From Microbacterium paraoxydans (lineage in GTDB: Bacteria > Actinomycetota > Actinomycetes > Actinomycetales > Microbacteriaceae), in NCBI RefSeq assembly GCF_020524545.1, contig NZ_JAIVLG010000001.1, positions 372,001 to 436,000 on the forward strand: a DNA stretch of 64,000 nt. The letters are read 5' to 3'. The notes beneath the pieces are model-generated. The model was not told the DNA's origin, searched no databases, and was given only the letters and a program-made list of their open reading frames with translations. Shown piece after piece: positions 25,070 to 32,695 of the stretch. The position numbers and the translations under genes are program-made. Position 1 is the first letter of the stretch, and every line of letters starts with the position of its first letter.

Positions 25070-26146
25070 TCACGCCACAGGGGCTGGGGTGCCTGCGGCG
25101 AACAGTCGGGCGAGCGACGCCGTTCCTCCCTTGTCGAATGCCCGACGCTGGCGGTCGGCGCCCGTGCCGACCGCCCGCAGTCGAGCGAGCCCTTCGCGCA
25201 CCTGCTCTTCGTCGCCGAGCTCCCGGAGGGAGGGAGCGATGACGGCGATCATCCGATCGGCCACCGCCCAGGCACCGGCGACCTCTCCGGTCGTGGGATC
25301 CAGCAACCGGGCATCCATCCCGTGGCGGGCGGCCGTCCACAGCGAGGCGTCGACCCCGTCGATCCCGGCATCCGGGTGCGGCGGCTCGTCGCTGAGGACG
25401 ATTGCCCGGGAGAGGAGAGCGGCGAACACGGCGTCCTCCGCCGTGAGCTGCGCATCGAAGACGCGGAGCTCGACCGTGGGGTAGCGCTCCGAGATCCGTG
25501 CCGCCCAGGAGAGCGCCGCGGGATCGGTGATCGCTCGCAGCCCGACGAGGCACCCCACGCGCGTGCGGTAGTCGTCGAAGTCGTGGAACCGCGGTGGACT
25601 CCACGATCCCGGCAGCCGGCGGATCAGGATGCTTCGCCAGCTCGCGAAGCTCGAGTCGCGACCGCCGGCGAAGGGGCTGTTGCCGCTGAGGGCGAGCAGG
25701 AGCGGGAGCCAGCCGCGCACCCGGTTGAGTGCGCGCACCCGTTCCTCGTCGTCGAGCACCTCCACATGCACATGCAACCCGTTGACTTCGTGGTCGCGCG
25801 TGAGGTGGCCGAGCAGCGATGCGACCTGGTCGTAGTGCGCTGAGGAGGACACCGTGGACGAACGGGTCGTAGCGAAAGGCGTGCCGGTTCCGGCGGCGAT
25901 CGCGTCCTGTTCCCGTGCGTGCCAGCCGATGAGTCCACGGAGATGGCCCGACTGCGCCTCCGCCTCCGTCGCGGTCGACAGCGGTTCCGTGAGGCACTCG
26001 ATCTGCGAGGTCAGATACTCCCTCGTGACCTCGCCGCCGGTGCGCAGCCGGGTGATGCGCTCGCGGGTGCCCGCAGTCAGGGCCACCGGCGCGAGGGAGT
26101 GCGCATCGAGGAAGACGAACTCCTCCTCGATGCCGAAGCGCGTCAT
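25070..26146 (-). CDS. Carboxylate-amine ligase, glutamate-cysteine ligase type 2 family (YbdK-like)
   Basis: 358 residues forming the GCS2 domain. It opens with FGIEEEFVFLD, the glutamate/Mg2+ site signature, and contains NGLHVHVEV and NSPFAGGRDSSFASWR, both typical GCS2 active-site stretches. Homologues ligate glutamate to cysteine or other amines with ATP, so a role in thiol or gamma-glutamyl compound synthesis is plausible. Start ATG 26146 lies 8 bp after the stop of the small Rho-N-type gene on the same strand, suggesting co-transcription. Confidence 0.9.
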   Translation of the reverse strand: MTRFGIEEEFVFLDAHSLAPVALTAGTRERITRLRTGGEVTREYLTSQIECLTEPLSTATEAEAQSGHLRGLIGWHAREQDAIAAGTGTPFATTRSSTVSSSAHYDQVASLLGHLTRDHEVNGLHVHVEVLDDEERVRALNRVRGWLPLLLALSGNSPFAGGRDSSFASWRSILIRRLPGSWSPPRFHDFDDYRTRVGCLVGLRAITDPAALSWAARISERYPTVELRVFDAQLTAEDAVFAALLSRAIVLSDEPPHPDAGIDGVDASLWTAARHGMDARLLDPTTGEVAGAWAVADRMIAVIAPSLRELGDEEQVREGLARLRAVGTGADRQRRAFDKGGTASLARLFAAGTPAPVA

Positions 26147-26154
26147 CCGCAGCC

Positions 26155-26421
26155 TCAGTGATTCCTGAGCGCGGAGATCAGCTCCGACTTGCGTTTTCGG
26201 CTGTAGCCGGTCAGCCCCAGCTCCTTGGCGCGACGGCGCAGCTCGGGGACGGTCCAGTCGTCGTAGTCGCCGTGCTCTCCACCGCGCCGTCCGATCGTGC
26301 TGCGCCCCTCCTTCGCGGCGGCGTTCGAGATGCGCGCGGCCTTCTCCTTGGAGGCCCCGTCCTTGCGAAGCTCTTCGTAGAGCCCGGGATCCTTCAGCGA
26401 GTTCTCGCGTCTTCCTGGCAT
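26155..26421 (-). CDS. Small Rho-termination-factor N-domain-like protein (DUF7218-type)
   Basis: 88 residues, highly charged. The N-terminal part PGLYEELRKDGASKEKAARISN is followed by an Arg/Gly linker and a C-terminal WTVPELRRRAKELGLTGYSRKRKSELISAL helix-extended-loop-helix, the Rho-N/SAP-like fold that binds nucleic acid. ATG 26421 has an AAGGAG site upstream. Proteins of this type are common and uncharacterised in Microbacteriaceae. Confidence 0.85.
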   Translation of the reverse strand: MPGRRENSLKDPGLYEELRKDGASKEKAARISNAAAKEGRSTIGRRGGEHGDYDDWTVPELRRRAKELGLTGYSRKRKSELISALRNH

Positions 26422-26543
26422 GTGCTCGTCTCCTTCGCGCACTCGGAGGGCGGAAGTCAACCCCCTCGGGCAGTTGGCGTTGTCGGGCTAGCGTGATGAC
26501 ACGCAGTCGGGCGTCCGCGCCTGCCGAAAGAAGGGAAAGACCG

Positions 26544-26708
26544 ATGAACATCCTCCTGATCATCGTCATCGTCGTCGCCGTGATCCTTGCGATCACTGGA
26601 GGACTGGTGCAGTCGCTCCAGTTCCTCCTGTGGGTCGGACTCGTGCTCCTCGCGATCGCTGTGATCGCCTGGTTGATCCGAGCGATCAGCGGCAGCCGCA
26701 AGGTCTGA
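26544..26708 (+). CDS. Small hydrophobic membrane protein
   Basis: 54 residues with two hydrophobic helices (about 2-22 and 27-45) separated by a short Gln-Ser turn and ending in a basic tail SGSRKV. ATG 26544 has an AAGGGAAAG Shine-Dalgarno. No domain of known function is seen; similar small membrane proteins occur across Microbacterium. It faces the CsbD gene across a shared terminator. Confidence 0.8.
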   Translation: MNILLIIVIVVAVILAITGGLVQSLQFLLWVGLVLLAIAVIAWLIRAISGSRKV

Positions 26709-26732
26709 CGACTCACAACGTCTGACCCATCG

Positions 26733-26766
26733 AGGTGAGGCCCGCCCGTCGGCGGACCTCACCTCT
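26733..26766. terminator. Bidirectional terminator between membrane peptide and csbD-type gene
   Basis: Arms 26733-26747 and 26752-26766 pair at 14 of 15 positions around a CGTC tetraloop, between convergent genes. Confidence 0.8.
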
Positions 26767-26789
26767 TCGGTGTCCGGGGGAGCCGGACC

Positions 26790-26999
26790 CTACTTCTTGT
26801 CGAACGCGTCGCGGACGCTGTCCCCGGCCTTGCTGGCCGCATCCTTCACGTCCTCGCCGGCCTGCTTGGCCGAAGCCTTCACCTGATCCGCCTGGCCCTC
26901 GGCCTCGAGCCGCTCGTTGTCGGTGAGCTTCCCGACGCCTTCCTTGACCTTTCCTGCGGCCTTCTCGGCAGCGTTCTTCATGTCGTCTGCAGCACTCAT
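26790..26999 (-). CDS. CsbD family stress-response protein
   Basis: 69 residues, Lys/Ala/Asp-rich with the CsbD pattern AAGKVKEGVGKLTDNERLEAEGQADQ. Family members are induced by general stress (sigma-B in Bacillus) and are predicted largely disordered or helical; the molecular role is unknown. A ribosome binding site AGAGGAG is upstream. It is monocistronic. Confidence 0.92.
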   Translation of the reverse strand: MSAADDMKNAAEKAAGKVKEGVGKLTDNERLEAEGQADQVKASAKQAGEDVKDAASKAGDSVRDAFDKK

Positions 27000-27189
27000 G
27001 CTCTGCTCCTCTCGTGGGCGGATTCGATCGTGACCGACCTTTCCACGCGCGCGCGGAAGCGGCTACGGGATTGACAATCGCGACCGGTCATGTCAGCGCT
27101 CCGGCCCATCGACGCGGCGGGCGCAGAGGACTAGCCTGGCGCCAGGCGGGCGGTCCTGCCCGCCGATCCGACGGAGGAAGCGGTGTGCG

Positions 27190-27591
27190 ATGGACTCGAT
27201 GATGATGGGCGCCATGTCGAAGAACATGGAGTCGATGCCCGACATGGAGATGATGGACATGTCGGTCGTGCAGGCGTGCATGGATGCCTGTGCGGCGTGC
27301 GAACAGGCCTGCACGGTGTGCTCGACGCAGATGATGGACTGTTCCCCGGCCTGCATGAACTGTGCGGACATGGCGGGCACGATGATGCGATCGATGCTGC
27401 GGATGCAGGGGATGGCGCCGGCGTCGATGATGGCGATGCTCGACGCGTGCATCGCGATGTGTCAGACCTGCATGGACGAGTGCATGGAGCACGCCGACAT
27501 GAGCGAGGTCTGCCGTCTGTGTGCGCAGGCCTGCCAGGCGTGCATGGATGCGTGCACGGCGGTGAAGGACATGATGATGGCGGCGGCCTGA
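27190..27591 (+). CDS. Four-helix-bundle copper-binding protein (DUF326/Csp-type), Met-rich
   Basis: 133 residues with about 17 Cys and about 32 Met. The Cys spacing is that of copper storage proteins (Csp, four-helix bundle): CMDACAACEQACTVC, CSPACMNC, CIAMCQTCMDEC and CRLCAQACQACMDAC line the helix interior and can bind many Cu(I). The first 25 residues are a Met-rich arm (MDSMMMGAMSKNMESMPDM) with no signal peptide, so it is cytosolic. GGAGGAAG lies before the ATG. It stands alone, without a visible copper operator or efflux gene. Confidence 0.92.
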   Translation: MDSMMMGAMSKNMESMPDMEMMDMSVVQACMDACAACEQACTVCSTQMMDCSPACMNCADMAGTMMRSMLRMQGMAPASMMAMLDACIAMCQTCMDECMEHADMSEVCRLCAQACQACMDACTAVKDMMMAAA

Positions 27592-27603
27592 GCCGCGGTC
27601 GGC

Positions 27604-27951
27604 TCAGACGGCGGCGACGTTGAACCGCGTGCGTCCCACGGCGAGGACCGCGTAGCGGGCGTGCAGCGCCACCGGTGTCCCGGGTCCTGCTTCGAGTGCG
27701 GCGCCCGCGGCGTTCCACAGCGCGTGCACGGCGCCGTCGAGTGCGCGCACGACGAGGTCGCCCGAGAGCGGGTCGGACGCCTCCACGATGCCGTCGACCC
27801 ATTCCGTGGAGGTCGCCGAGGCGATGCGCGCCTGAATCAGGTGCAGCGCGTGTCCCGGGGCGAAGGACGAGCAGCGGCCGCCGTTGCTGCACATGCACGC
27901 CGCACGCTCGCGCACCGGGATGGGCGAAAGGCGGTTGATCGGCGTGGACAC
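27604..27951 (-). CDS. Hypothetical protein with N-terminal CxC motif
   Basis: 115 residues. I chose GTG 27951, preceded by GAAGGAGA. The N-terminus holds CMCSNGGRC, a small possible metal or disulfide motif, followed by a beta-rich domain including VVRALDGAVHALW and PVALHARYAVLAV. I recognise no family. Its stop is 13 bp from the convergent copper-protein stop. The preceding 290 bp up to the FBP gene show no other gene. Confidence 0.65.
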   Translation of the reverse strand: MSTPINRLSPIPVRERAACMCSNGGRCSSFAPGHALHLIQARIASATSTEWVDGIVEASDPLSGDLVVRALDGAVHALWNAAGAALEAGPGTPVALHARYAVLAVGRTRFNVAAV

Positions 27952-28246
27952 GGCGGTCTCCTTCGGATCGATGTTCCGAAAAGAGTAGGTCGGGAGCCGC
28001 CCGCGGGCCAGGCAGCCCGACATGCGACGAAACATACGGGTGTAGAATCGCCGGGTGCTGTCGTCGATGAGCGCCCCTCGGGCGCAGAGCGGAGCTGCAG
28101 GCGCCCACCGCGCCGCAGACAGAGGCTGAGGACCGGCCGGAGGCGGAACCCCGTCGCCGGTGTCTTCTCGTACCCGGCCTCCGCGTCCGGGATCCTCACC
28201 CCAATCGACTCGCCCGCTGCGGCGACCATCCGAAAGCACTTCTGCC

Positions 28247-28741
28247 ATGCGTCCCATCGACGAGCGCGCCATCCGCGCCTCCTTCCTCAATGCCTCCCGC
28301 AAGGAGGTCTCCGACCTCACTCTCCCGCCCGGCTTCGCCGAGATCGACTTCGAGCGACTCGACTTCCTCGGCTGGATCGACCCGAAGATCCCCCGTCGGG
28401 CGTACGTCGTCACCTGGATCGACGACGTCGTGGTGGGTGTCTTCCTGCAGCGTGCCGAGCAGCGGGTGATCGCTCGTGCGCAATGCTCGTGGTGTGAAGA
28501 CGTCACGCTCCGCAACGACGTGCAGCTGTACGTCGCACGCAAGGCCGGGCCGGCCGGACGCAAGGGCGACTCCGTGGGCATCCTCACGTGCGCCGAGTTC
28601 GGCTGCAACCGGAACGTGCGGGTCCTGCCGCCGCTGGCGTACCAGGGCTTCGACAGAGAGTTCGCGCGCGACCTGCGCATCCTGCGCCTGCAGGAGCACG
28701 TGGCCGGATTCCTCTCCGAAGTGGGTGGACGCGCGGCTTAG
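28247..28741 (+). CDS. FBP-type zinc-finger protein (FusB-like, EF-G-binding)
   Basis: 164 residues. The C-terminal FBP treble-clef domain has zinc ligands CSWC (about residues 83-86) and CAEFGC (about 117-122). The family includes FusB/FbpA, which bind elongation factor G and free it from fusidic-acid-stalled ribosomes. Several actinobacteria carry it chromosomally, so a housekeeping translation role is equally likely. ATG 28247 is chosen over upstream starts because MRPIDERAIRASF is the typical beginning. It is convergent with the PaaX-type gene, overlapping by 4 bp. Confidence 0.85.
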   Translation: MRPIDERAIRASFLNASRKEVSDLTLPPGFAEIDFERLDFLGWIDPKIPRRAYVVTWIDDVVVGVFLQRAEQRVIARAQCSWCEDVTLRNDVQLYVARKAGPAGRKGDSVGILTCAEFGCNRNVRVLPPLAYQGFDREFARDLRILRLQEHVAGFLSEVGGRAA

Positions 28742-29577
28742 CTGGGGCGGGCGCGCTCGGCGGTCCGAGCGCGCACGTGCTCCCACGCCGGCCCGGCCAG
28801 AGCCGTGGACCGGCGTGCGAACTCGTCGAAGCTGCGCCGACCGGGCCAGTCAATCGGCAGCATCGACGGCGGCAGGCCGGGGTCGGTGTACGGCAGCACC
28901 CGCCAGCGATCGATCAGCTGCACGGACGCGGCGAACGGCTCGGTCGGCAGCGTCGCGAGAGAGGCATGGAACGCGAGGTGCTCGGCGCGCAGCGCCTCCA
29001 GGTCCCACCACTGAGCGGCGGCTTCGAGGAGAGTGCCGGCCGGTGCCGGGGCGGAGGCCAGGAACAACGTCGCCCAGCGCCGCGCGTCGAGCTCGTCGAG
29101 GATCTGCAGAGCTTCGTCTCGAAGGTGGCCGGGGCAGATCCACAGCGCAGGGGACACCACGCCGGCACCGATCCACTGCAGCCGACGGCGCAGCTGGTGA
29201 CGGGTGCTTCGCGCACTCTCCGGAATCGAGAACGAGACCAGGCACCACGGATCGTCATCCGTCATCTCCCGCATCTCGAAGATGCGACGGTCGCCGCGCT
29301 CCAGCATCGGGAGCGCGGCCGGGTTCAACCGGTAGCCGATCGTGGCGTCGCGCTCAGCGAGCAGCAGCCCCTTCTGTTTGAGGCGAGTGATGCCGGTACG
29401 GGCCTGAGTGGGCGGGATGCCCAGATCCCCCGCGAGCGCCACCAGATCCGCAGCCGAGATCCAGCCGCCGAGAGGACGCAGGAAGACGCCGACGAACGTC
29501 CGCAGCAGCGAGGCGGTGCTGCCGGGGCGCGCATCGATGTCGTCGAGGACGAAGGCGTCCTGGAAGTCAGAAGTCAC
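28738..29577 (-). CDS. PaaX family transcriptional regulator
   Basis: 279 residues: PaaX N-terminal winged helix (WISAADLVALAGDLGIPPTQARTGITRLKQKGLL near residue 40), a central domain, and the PaaX C-terminal domain with WDLEALRAEH. PaaX represses phenylacetate degradation; here the gene is last in the kynurenine operon, with GTG 29577 overlapping the end of kynU by 11 bp. A ligand from tryptophan or aromatic catabolism is the obvious inference. Autoregulation of the operon is likely, but no clear operator was identified upstream of 32665. Confidence 0.88.
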   Translation of the reverse strand: MTSDFQDAFVLDDIDARPGSTASLLRTFVGVFLRPLGGWISAADLVALAGDLGIPPTQARTGITRLKQKGLLLAERDATIGYRLNPAALPMLERGDRRIFEMREMTDDDPWCLVSFSIPESARSTRHQLRRRLQWIGAGVVSPALWICPGHLRDEALQILDELDARRWATLFLASAPAPAGTLLEAAAQWWDLEALRAEHLAFHASLATLPTEPFAASVQLIDRWRVLPYTDPGLPPSMLPIDWPGRRSFDEFARRSTALAGPAWEHVRARTAERARPS

Positions 29578-30805
29578 CGGACTCCAGGGTGTCGCGGACG
29601 GCGAGCACACCCGTGATGGTCTCGACGTGCGAGGTGCTCAGAGGGGAGAGGCCGAGGCGGATGCCGTCGGGGAAGCGGAAGTCCGGGATGATGCCGTCCG
29701 CCCACAGTCGCCGCGTCACGTCGCGGAAGTCGGGGTGACCGATCGTCACGTGTCCCCCGCGGAGCGCGGCGTCACGCGGGCTGAGCAATCGCACGCCGAG
29801 GGGCGCGAGGACCTCGTCGTAGGCGCGGACGGCCAGGTCGGTCAGCGACTGCGACTTGGCGCGGACGCTCTCGATGGTGGACTGCTCGATCAGGTCGAGC
29901 ATCCCCTGCATCGCGAGCATCGATGTGACCGGCGGCGTACCGCTGAGCAGTTGGCGGATATCGCCGGACGGCACGTACTCGGGGCCCATCGCGAAGATGT
30001 CGGCGGCGCTCCACCACCCCTGGATCGGCTGCCGCAGCACACCCTGGAGTCCACTGCGCAGGTACGCGAAGGCGGGGGAGCCCGGGCCGCCGTTGAGGTA
30101 CTTGTACGTGCAGCCGACCGCCAGGTCCACCCCCCATCGGTCGAGCTGCATCGGGATGACGCCGGCGGAGTGGCACAAGTCCCACATCATCAGCGCACCG
30201 GCCGCGTGTGCGGCGGCGGTGATGCCCGGCATGTCCGCCAGGGCGCCGGAACGGTAGTCGACGTGGCTGAGCGACACCAGAGCGGTGCGCTCCGAGACGA
30301 CCGCTGCCACGTCGGCGACGGTCACGCCGGATACGGGGTCGGGCTCCAGCCAGCGCAGGGTCATGCCGGTCTCGGCGGCGACGCCTTCGGCCAGGAAGCG
30401 GTCGGTGGGGAAGTTGCCCGCCTCGATCACGAGTTCCGTGCGGGTGGGGTCGGCGGTCGCCGCGGCGCGCATGAGCTTGTAGATCAGCACGCTGGTGGAA
30501 TCGGCCACCACGGTCTGGCCCGCGGCGGCTCCGAGGGTGACCCGTCCGATACGGTCGCCCAGCTCCATCGGCAGCGCCATCCACTGCTCGTCCCAGGAGC
30601 GGATGAGCCGAGTGCCCCAGTCCTCGCGCGCGAACGCGGCCAGTTTCTCGGGGACGTCGCGCAGCGGACGGCCGAGCGAATTGCCGTCGAGGTAGGCCGT
30701 GACGCCGGGGGCCTCCGCGAACGCGTCGAGATGCGCACGCAGCGGGTCGGCGGCGTCGAGTCGGCGGGCGAGGGCGAGCAGGTCGCTGTTGCGGGGGTCG
30801 GTCAT
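29567..30805 (-). CDS. kynU: Kynureninase
   Basis: PLP enzyme cleaving kynurenine to anthranilate and alanine; 412 residues, the normal length. The PLP lysine is K235 in GCTYKYLNGGPG, with the pyridine-binding aspartate in WDLCHSAG (D209) and the TSVLIYK anchor near 105-110. It begins 1 bp after the amidohydrolase gene in a TDO-amidohydrolase-kynU-paaX operon. Anthranilate genes are not in the window. Confidence 0.94.
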   Translation of the reverse strand: MTDPRNSDLLALARRLDAADPLRAHLDAFAEAPGVTAYLDGNSLGRPLRDVPEKLAAFAREDWGTRLIRSWDEQWMALPMELGDRIGRVTLGAAAGQTVVADSTSVLIYKLMRAAATADPTRTELVIEAGNFPTDRFLAEGVAAETGMTLRWLEPDPVSGVTVADVAAVVSERTALVSLSHVDYRSGALADMPGITAAAHAAGALMMWDLCHSAGVIPMQLDRWGVDLAVGCTYKYLNGGPGSPAFAYLRSGLQGVLRQPIQGWWSAADIFAMGPEYVPSGDIRQLLSGTPPVTSMLAMQGMLDLIEQSTIESVRAKSQSLTDLAVRAYDEVLAPLGVRLLSPRDAALRGGHVTIGHPDFRDVTRRLWADGIIPDFRFPDGIRLGLSPLSTSHVETITGVLAVRDTLESGDF

Positions 30806-30806
30806 G

Positions 30807-31814
30807 TCACACCTTCAGGTCTGCGGGGGTGAGGGGGCGGGCGTCGAGCGGGTCGGTGGCTCCGGGCGCGGCGCCGGGGAGGAACAGGAGATCCGCGGCC
30901 GGGGCGAGCGGATCGACCGGGGAGAGCGCCTGCAGGAGTGCGTCGGCGTCGAGGCCGGCCTCGCGGAGCGCGGTGATCTCATGCGCGTTCAGGTCCATCG
31001 GCATCGGTCCGTTGCCCAGGTCGGTGCCGTAGAGCACAGCGCCTCCTGCGGAGTGGAAGCGTCGAACGTTGTCGATCGCGATCGTGCGCGCGGGACCGTC
31101 GTGGATGGCGAGGGTCGAGATCCACGACGCCGAGGCCGCCTGCCGCGCGATCTCGTGATCGTCGAGGCGTTCCGTGAACGGAGCATGGGCGAGGCAGGCG
31201 GCGCCGAGTCCGATGACGCGCTGCGCCTCACCCGGTCCTTCGGCGTGCGCGACCACGGGGAGGGAGCGGTTCGCGGCGAGTGCGACGATCGCACGGAAGA
31301 GGTCGTCCGTGAAGACCGGTCCGGCCGTGCTGTTGCTCGTGACCTTGAGGCAGGAGGCACCGGCATCCGCCATCTCCGTCACTGCTGCCGCGGCCGTCCT
31401 CTCGTCCGCGACCTCGCGCACCGACCCGTCCGGTGCCCAGTCCCGGTCGGACGGGTATCCGCCCGGGGCCGTGAGGAACGCCCCCGCGAACTCGACGGCG
31501 AGTGCGTGCGGGATCAAAAACGTGCCGGAATCGCGGGTCGCGGGCGCGTTTTCGATCCCGCCACGCGCGAGCCGGCGAAGCGCCTGCGGGTTTCCGCCGA
31601 GGTCGACCACGCGGCCAAGGCGCGAACCCGCCAACTGCGTGTGGTCGACGAGTTGCAGGTGCACATGGTGATCCGTGAACCCGCCCACCACGACGCCGTC
31701 GAGGCGGGGGAGGCCGGTCGCGGGGTGCTCTTCGCTCAGCCGCACCTGCCCGTCGACGAGCTCGACGACGCCCTCGCGCCATCCGGATCCGTCGAAGAAC
31801 GTCGCGGCGTGCAT
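30807..31814 (-). CDS. Amidohydrolase family protein (probable replacement for kynurenine formamidase)
   Basis: 335 residues, metal-dependent amidohydrolase barrel. Metal ligands appear as DHHVHLQ (HxH near residue 45), Lys in CLKVTS, His in VVAHAEG and CLAHAP, and Asp in LYGTDLGN. The gene lies between tryptophan dioxygenase (TGATG overlap) and kynureninase, exactly where N-formylkynurenine must be deformylated. No KynB cyclase-like or alpha/beta-hydrolase formamidase is present, so this enzyme probably does that step (inference). Other amidohydrolase reactions are possible. Confidence 0.85.
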   Translation of the reverse strand: MHAATFFDGSGWREGVVELVDGQVRLSEEHPATGLPRLDGVVVGGFTDHHVHLQLVDHTQLAGSRLGRVVDLGGNPQALRRLARGGIENAPATRDSGTFLIPHALAVEFAGAFLTAPGGYPSDRDWAPDGSVREVADERTAAAAVTEMADAGASCLKVTSNSTAGPVFTDDLFRAIVALAANRSLPVVAHAEGPGEAQRVIGLGAACLAHAPFTERLDDHEIARQAASASWISTLAIHDGPARTIAIDNVRRFHSAGGAVLYGTDLGNGPMPMDLNAHEITALREAGLDADALLQALSPVDPLAPAADLLFLPGAAPGATDPLDARPLTPADLKV

Positions 31815-32665
31815 CAGCTGCCGATCTCGGTGCGCACGGTGTAGAGCTCGGGGAAGAACGTCAGATCCAGGGCGCGCTGCAGGAAGCCGACGCCACTGGA
31901 ACCTCCGGTGCCGACCTTCATGCCGATCGTGCGGGAGACGGTCTTGAGGTGCCGGAACCGCCAGAACTGGAAGTTGTCCTCGAGGTCGACCAGGTCCTCG
32001 CACGCCTCGTACAGGTCCCAGTACCGGTTCGGGTCCTGGTAGATCTCGCGGATCGCTGGCACCAGCTCCGGGGTCTCGCGGTACGGCTCGCGCACGTCGC
32101 GGTCGAGGATCGAGGTCGGGACGGGCAGCCCGCGGCGGGCGGCGAAGCGCAGGAACTCGTCGTACAGGGTGGGCTTCTCCCACTCGGCCGTGAGCAGTGC
32201 GAGGTTCGCGGGGTGATCGGCGAAGACGCGCAGCATCTTCTCGTTCTTGTTGCCGAGGGCGAACTCCACCGCCCGGTACTGCACGGACTGGAACCCGGAC
32301 GAGTTGCCCAGTGCTCCGCGGAACTGTGCGTACTCGGTGGGGGTGAGGGTGGCGAGCACCGACCACTGCTGCGTCATCACGTCTTGGATGCGCTTGACCC
32401 GGGCGATGCGTTTGAGCGCCTCGCGCAGGTCGTCGCGGGCGAGCAGCTCACGCGCCGAAGAGAGTTCGTGCAGCAATTGCTTCAGCCACAACTCGGTGGT
32501 CTGGTGCTGGATGATGAACAGCATCTCGTCGTGGTGCTGCGGCTCGCTCACCGGGTGCTGCGCCGTGAGCAGCTGGTCCAGCGCGAGGTACGAGCCGTAG
32601 GTCATCCGTCCGGACAGATCCGTGACGATCCCGGATTCGAGGGCGCGTTCGTTCTCGGTGTGCAT
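31814..32665 (-). CDS. kynA: Tryptophan 2,3-dioxygenase
   Basis: Heme enzyme opening the tryptophan indole ring to N-formylkynurenine; 283 residues. The conserved region LIIQHQTTELWLK-type motif is present as HDEMLFIIQHQTTELW, and the heme-proximal histidine is in RFRHLKTVSR followed by GTGGSSGVGFL. First gene of the operon with the amidohydrolase, kynureninase and PaaX; stop and next start overlap. The promoter lies in the 30 bp shared with the convergent-facing amidase end. Confidence 0.95.
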   Translation of the reverse strand: MHTENERALESGIVTDLSGRMTYGSYLALDQLLTAQHPVSEPQHHDEMLFIIQHQTTELWLKQLLHELSSARELLARDDLREALKRIARVKRIQDVMTQQWSVLATLTPTEYAQFRGALGNSSGFQSVQYRAVEFALGNKNEKMLRVFADHPANLALLTAEWEKPTLYDEFLRFAARRGLPVPTSILDRDVREPYRETPELVPAIREIYQDPNRYWDLYEACEDLVDLEDNFQFWRFRHLKTVSRTIGMKVGTGGSSGVGFLQRALDLTFFPELYTVRTEIGS

Positions 32666-32695
32666 GCGCCGAACATATCACTTCTGTGGCGGGCG

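Noticed and set aside
25070..26146. Assignment as EgtA (ergothioneine pathway)
   Set aside because: No egtB, C, D or E neighbours; only the general GCS2 family is supported.
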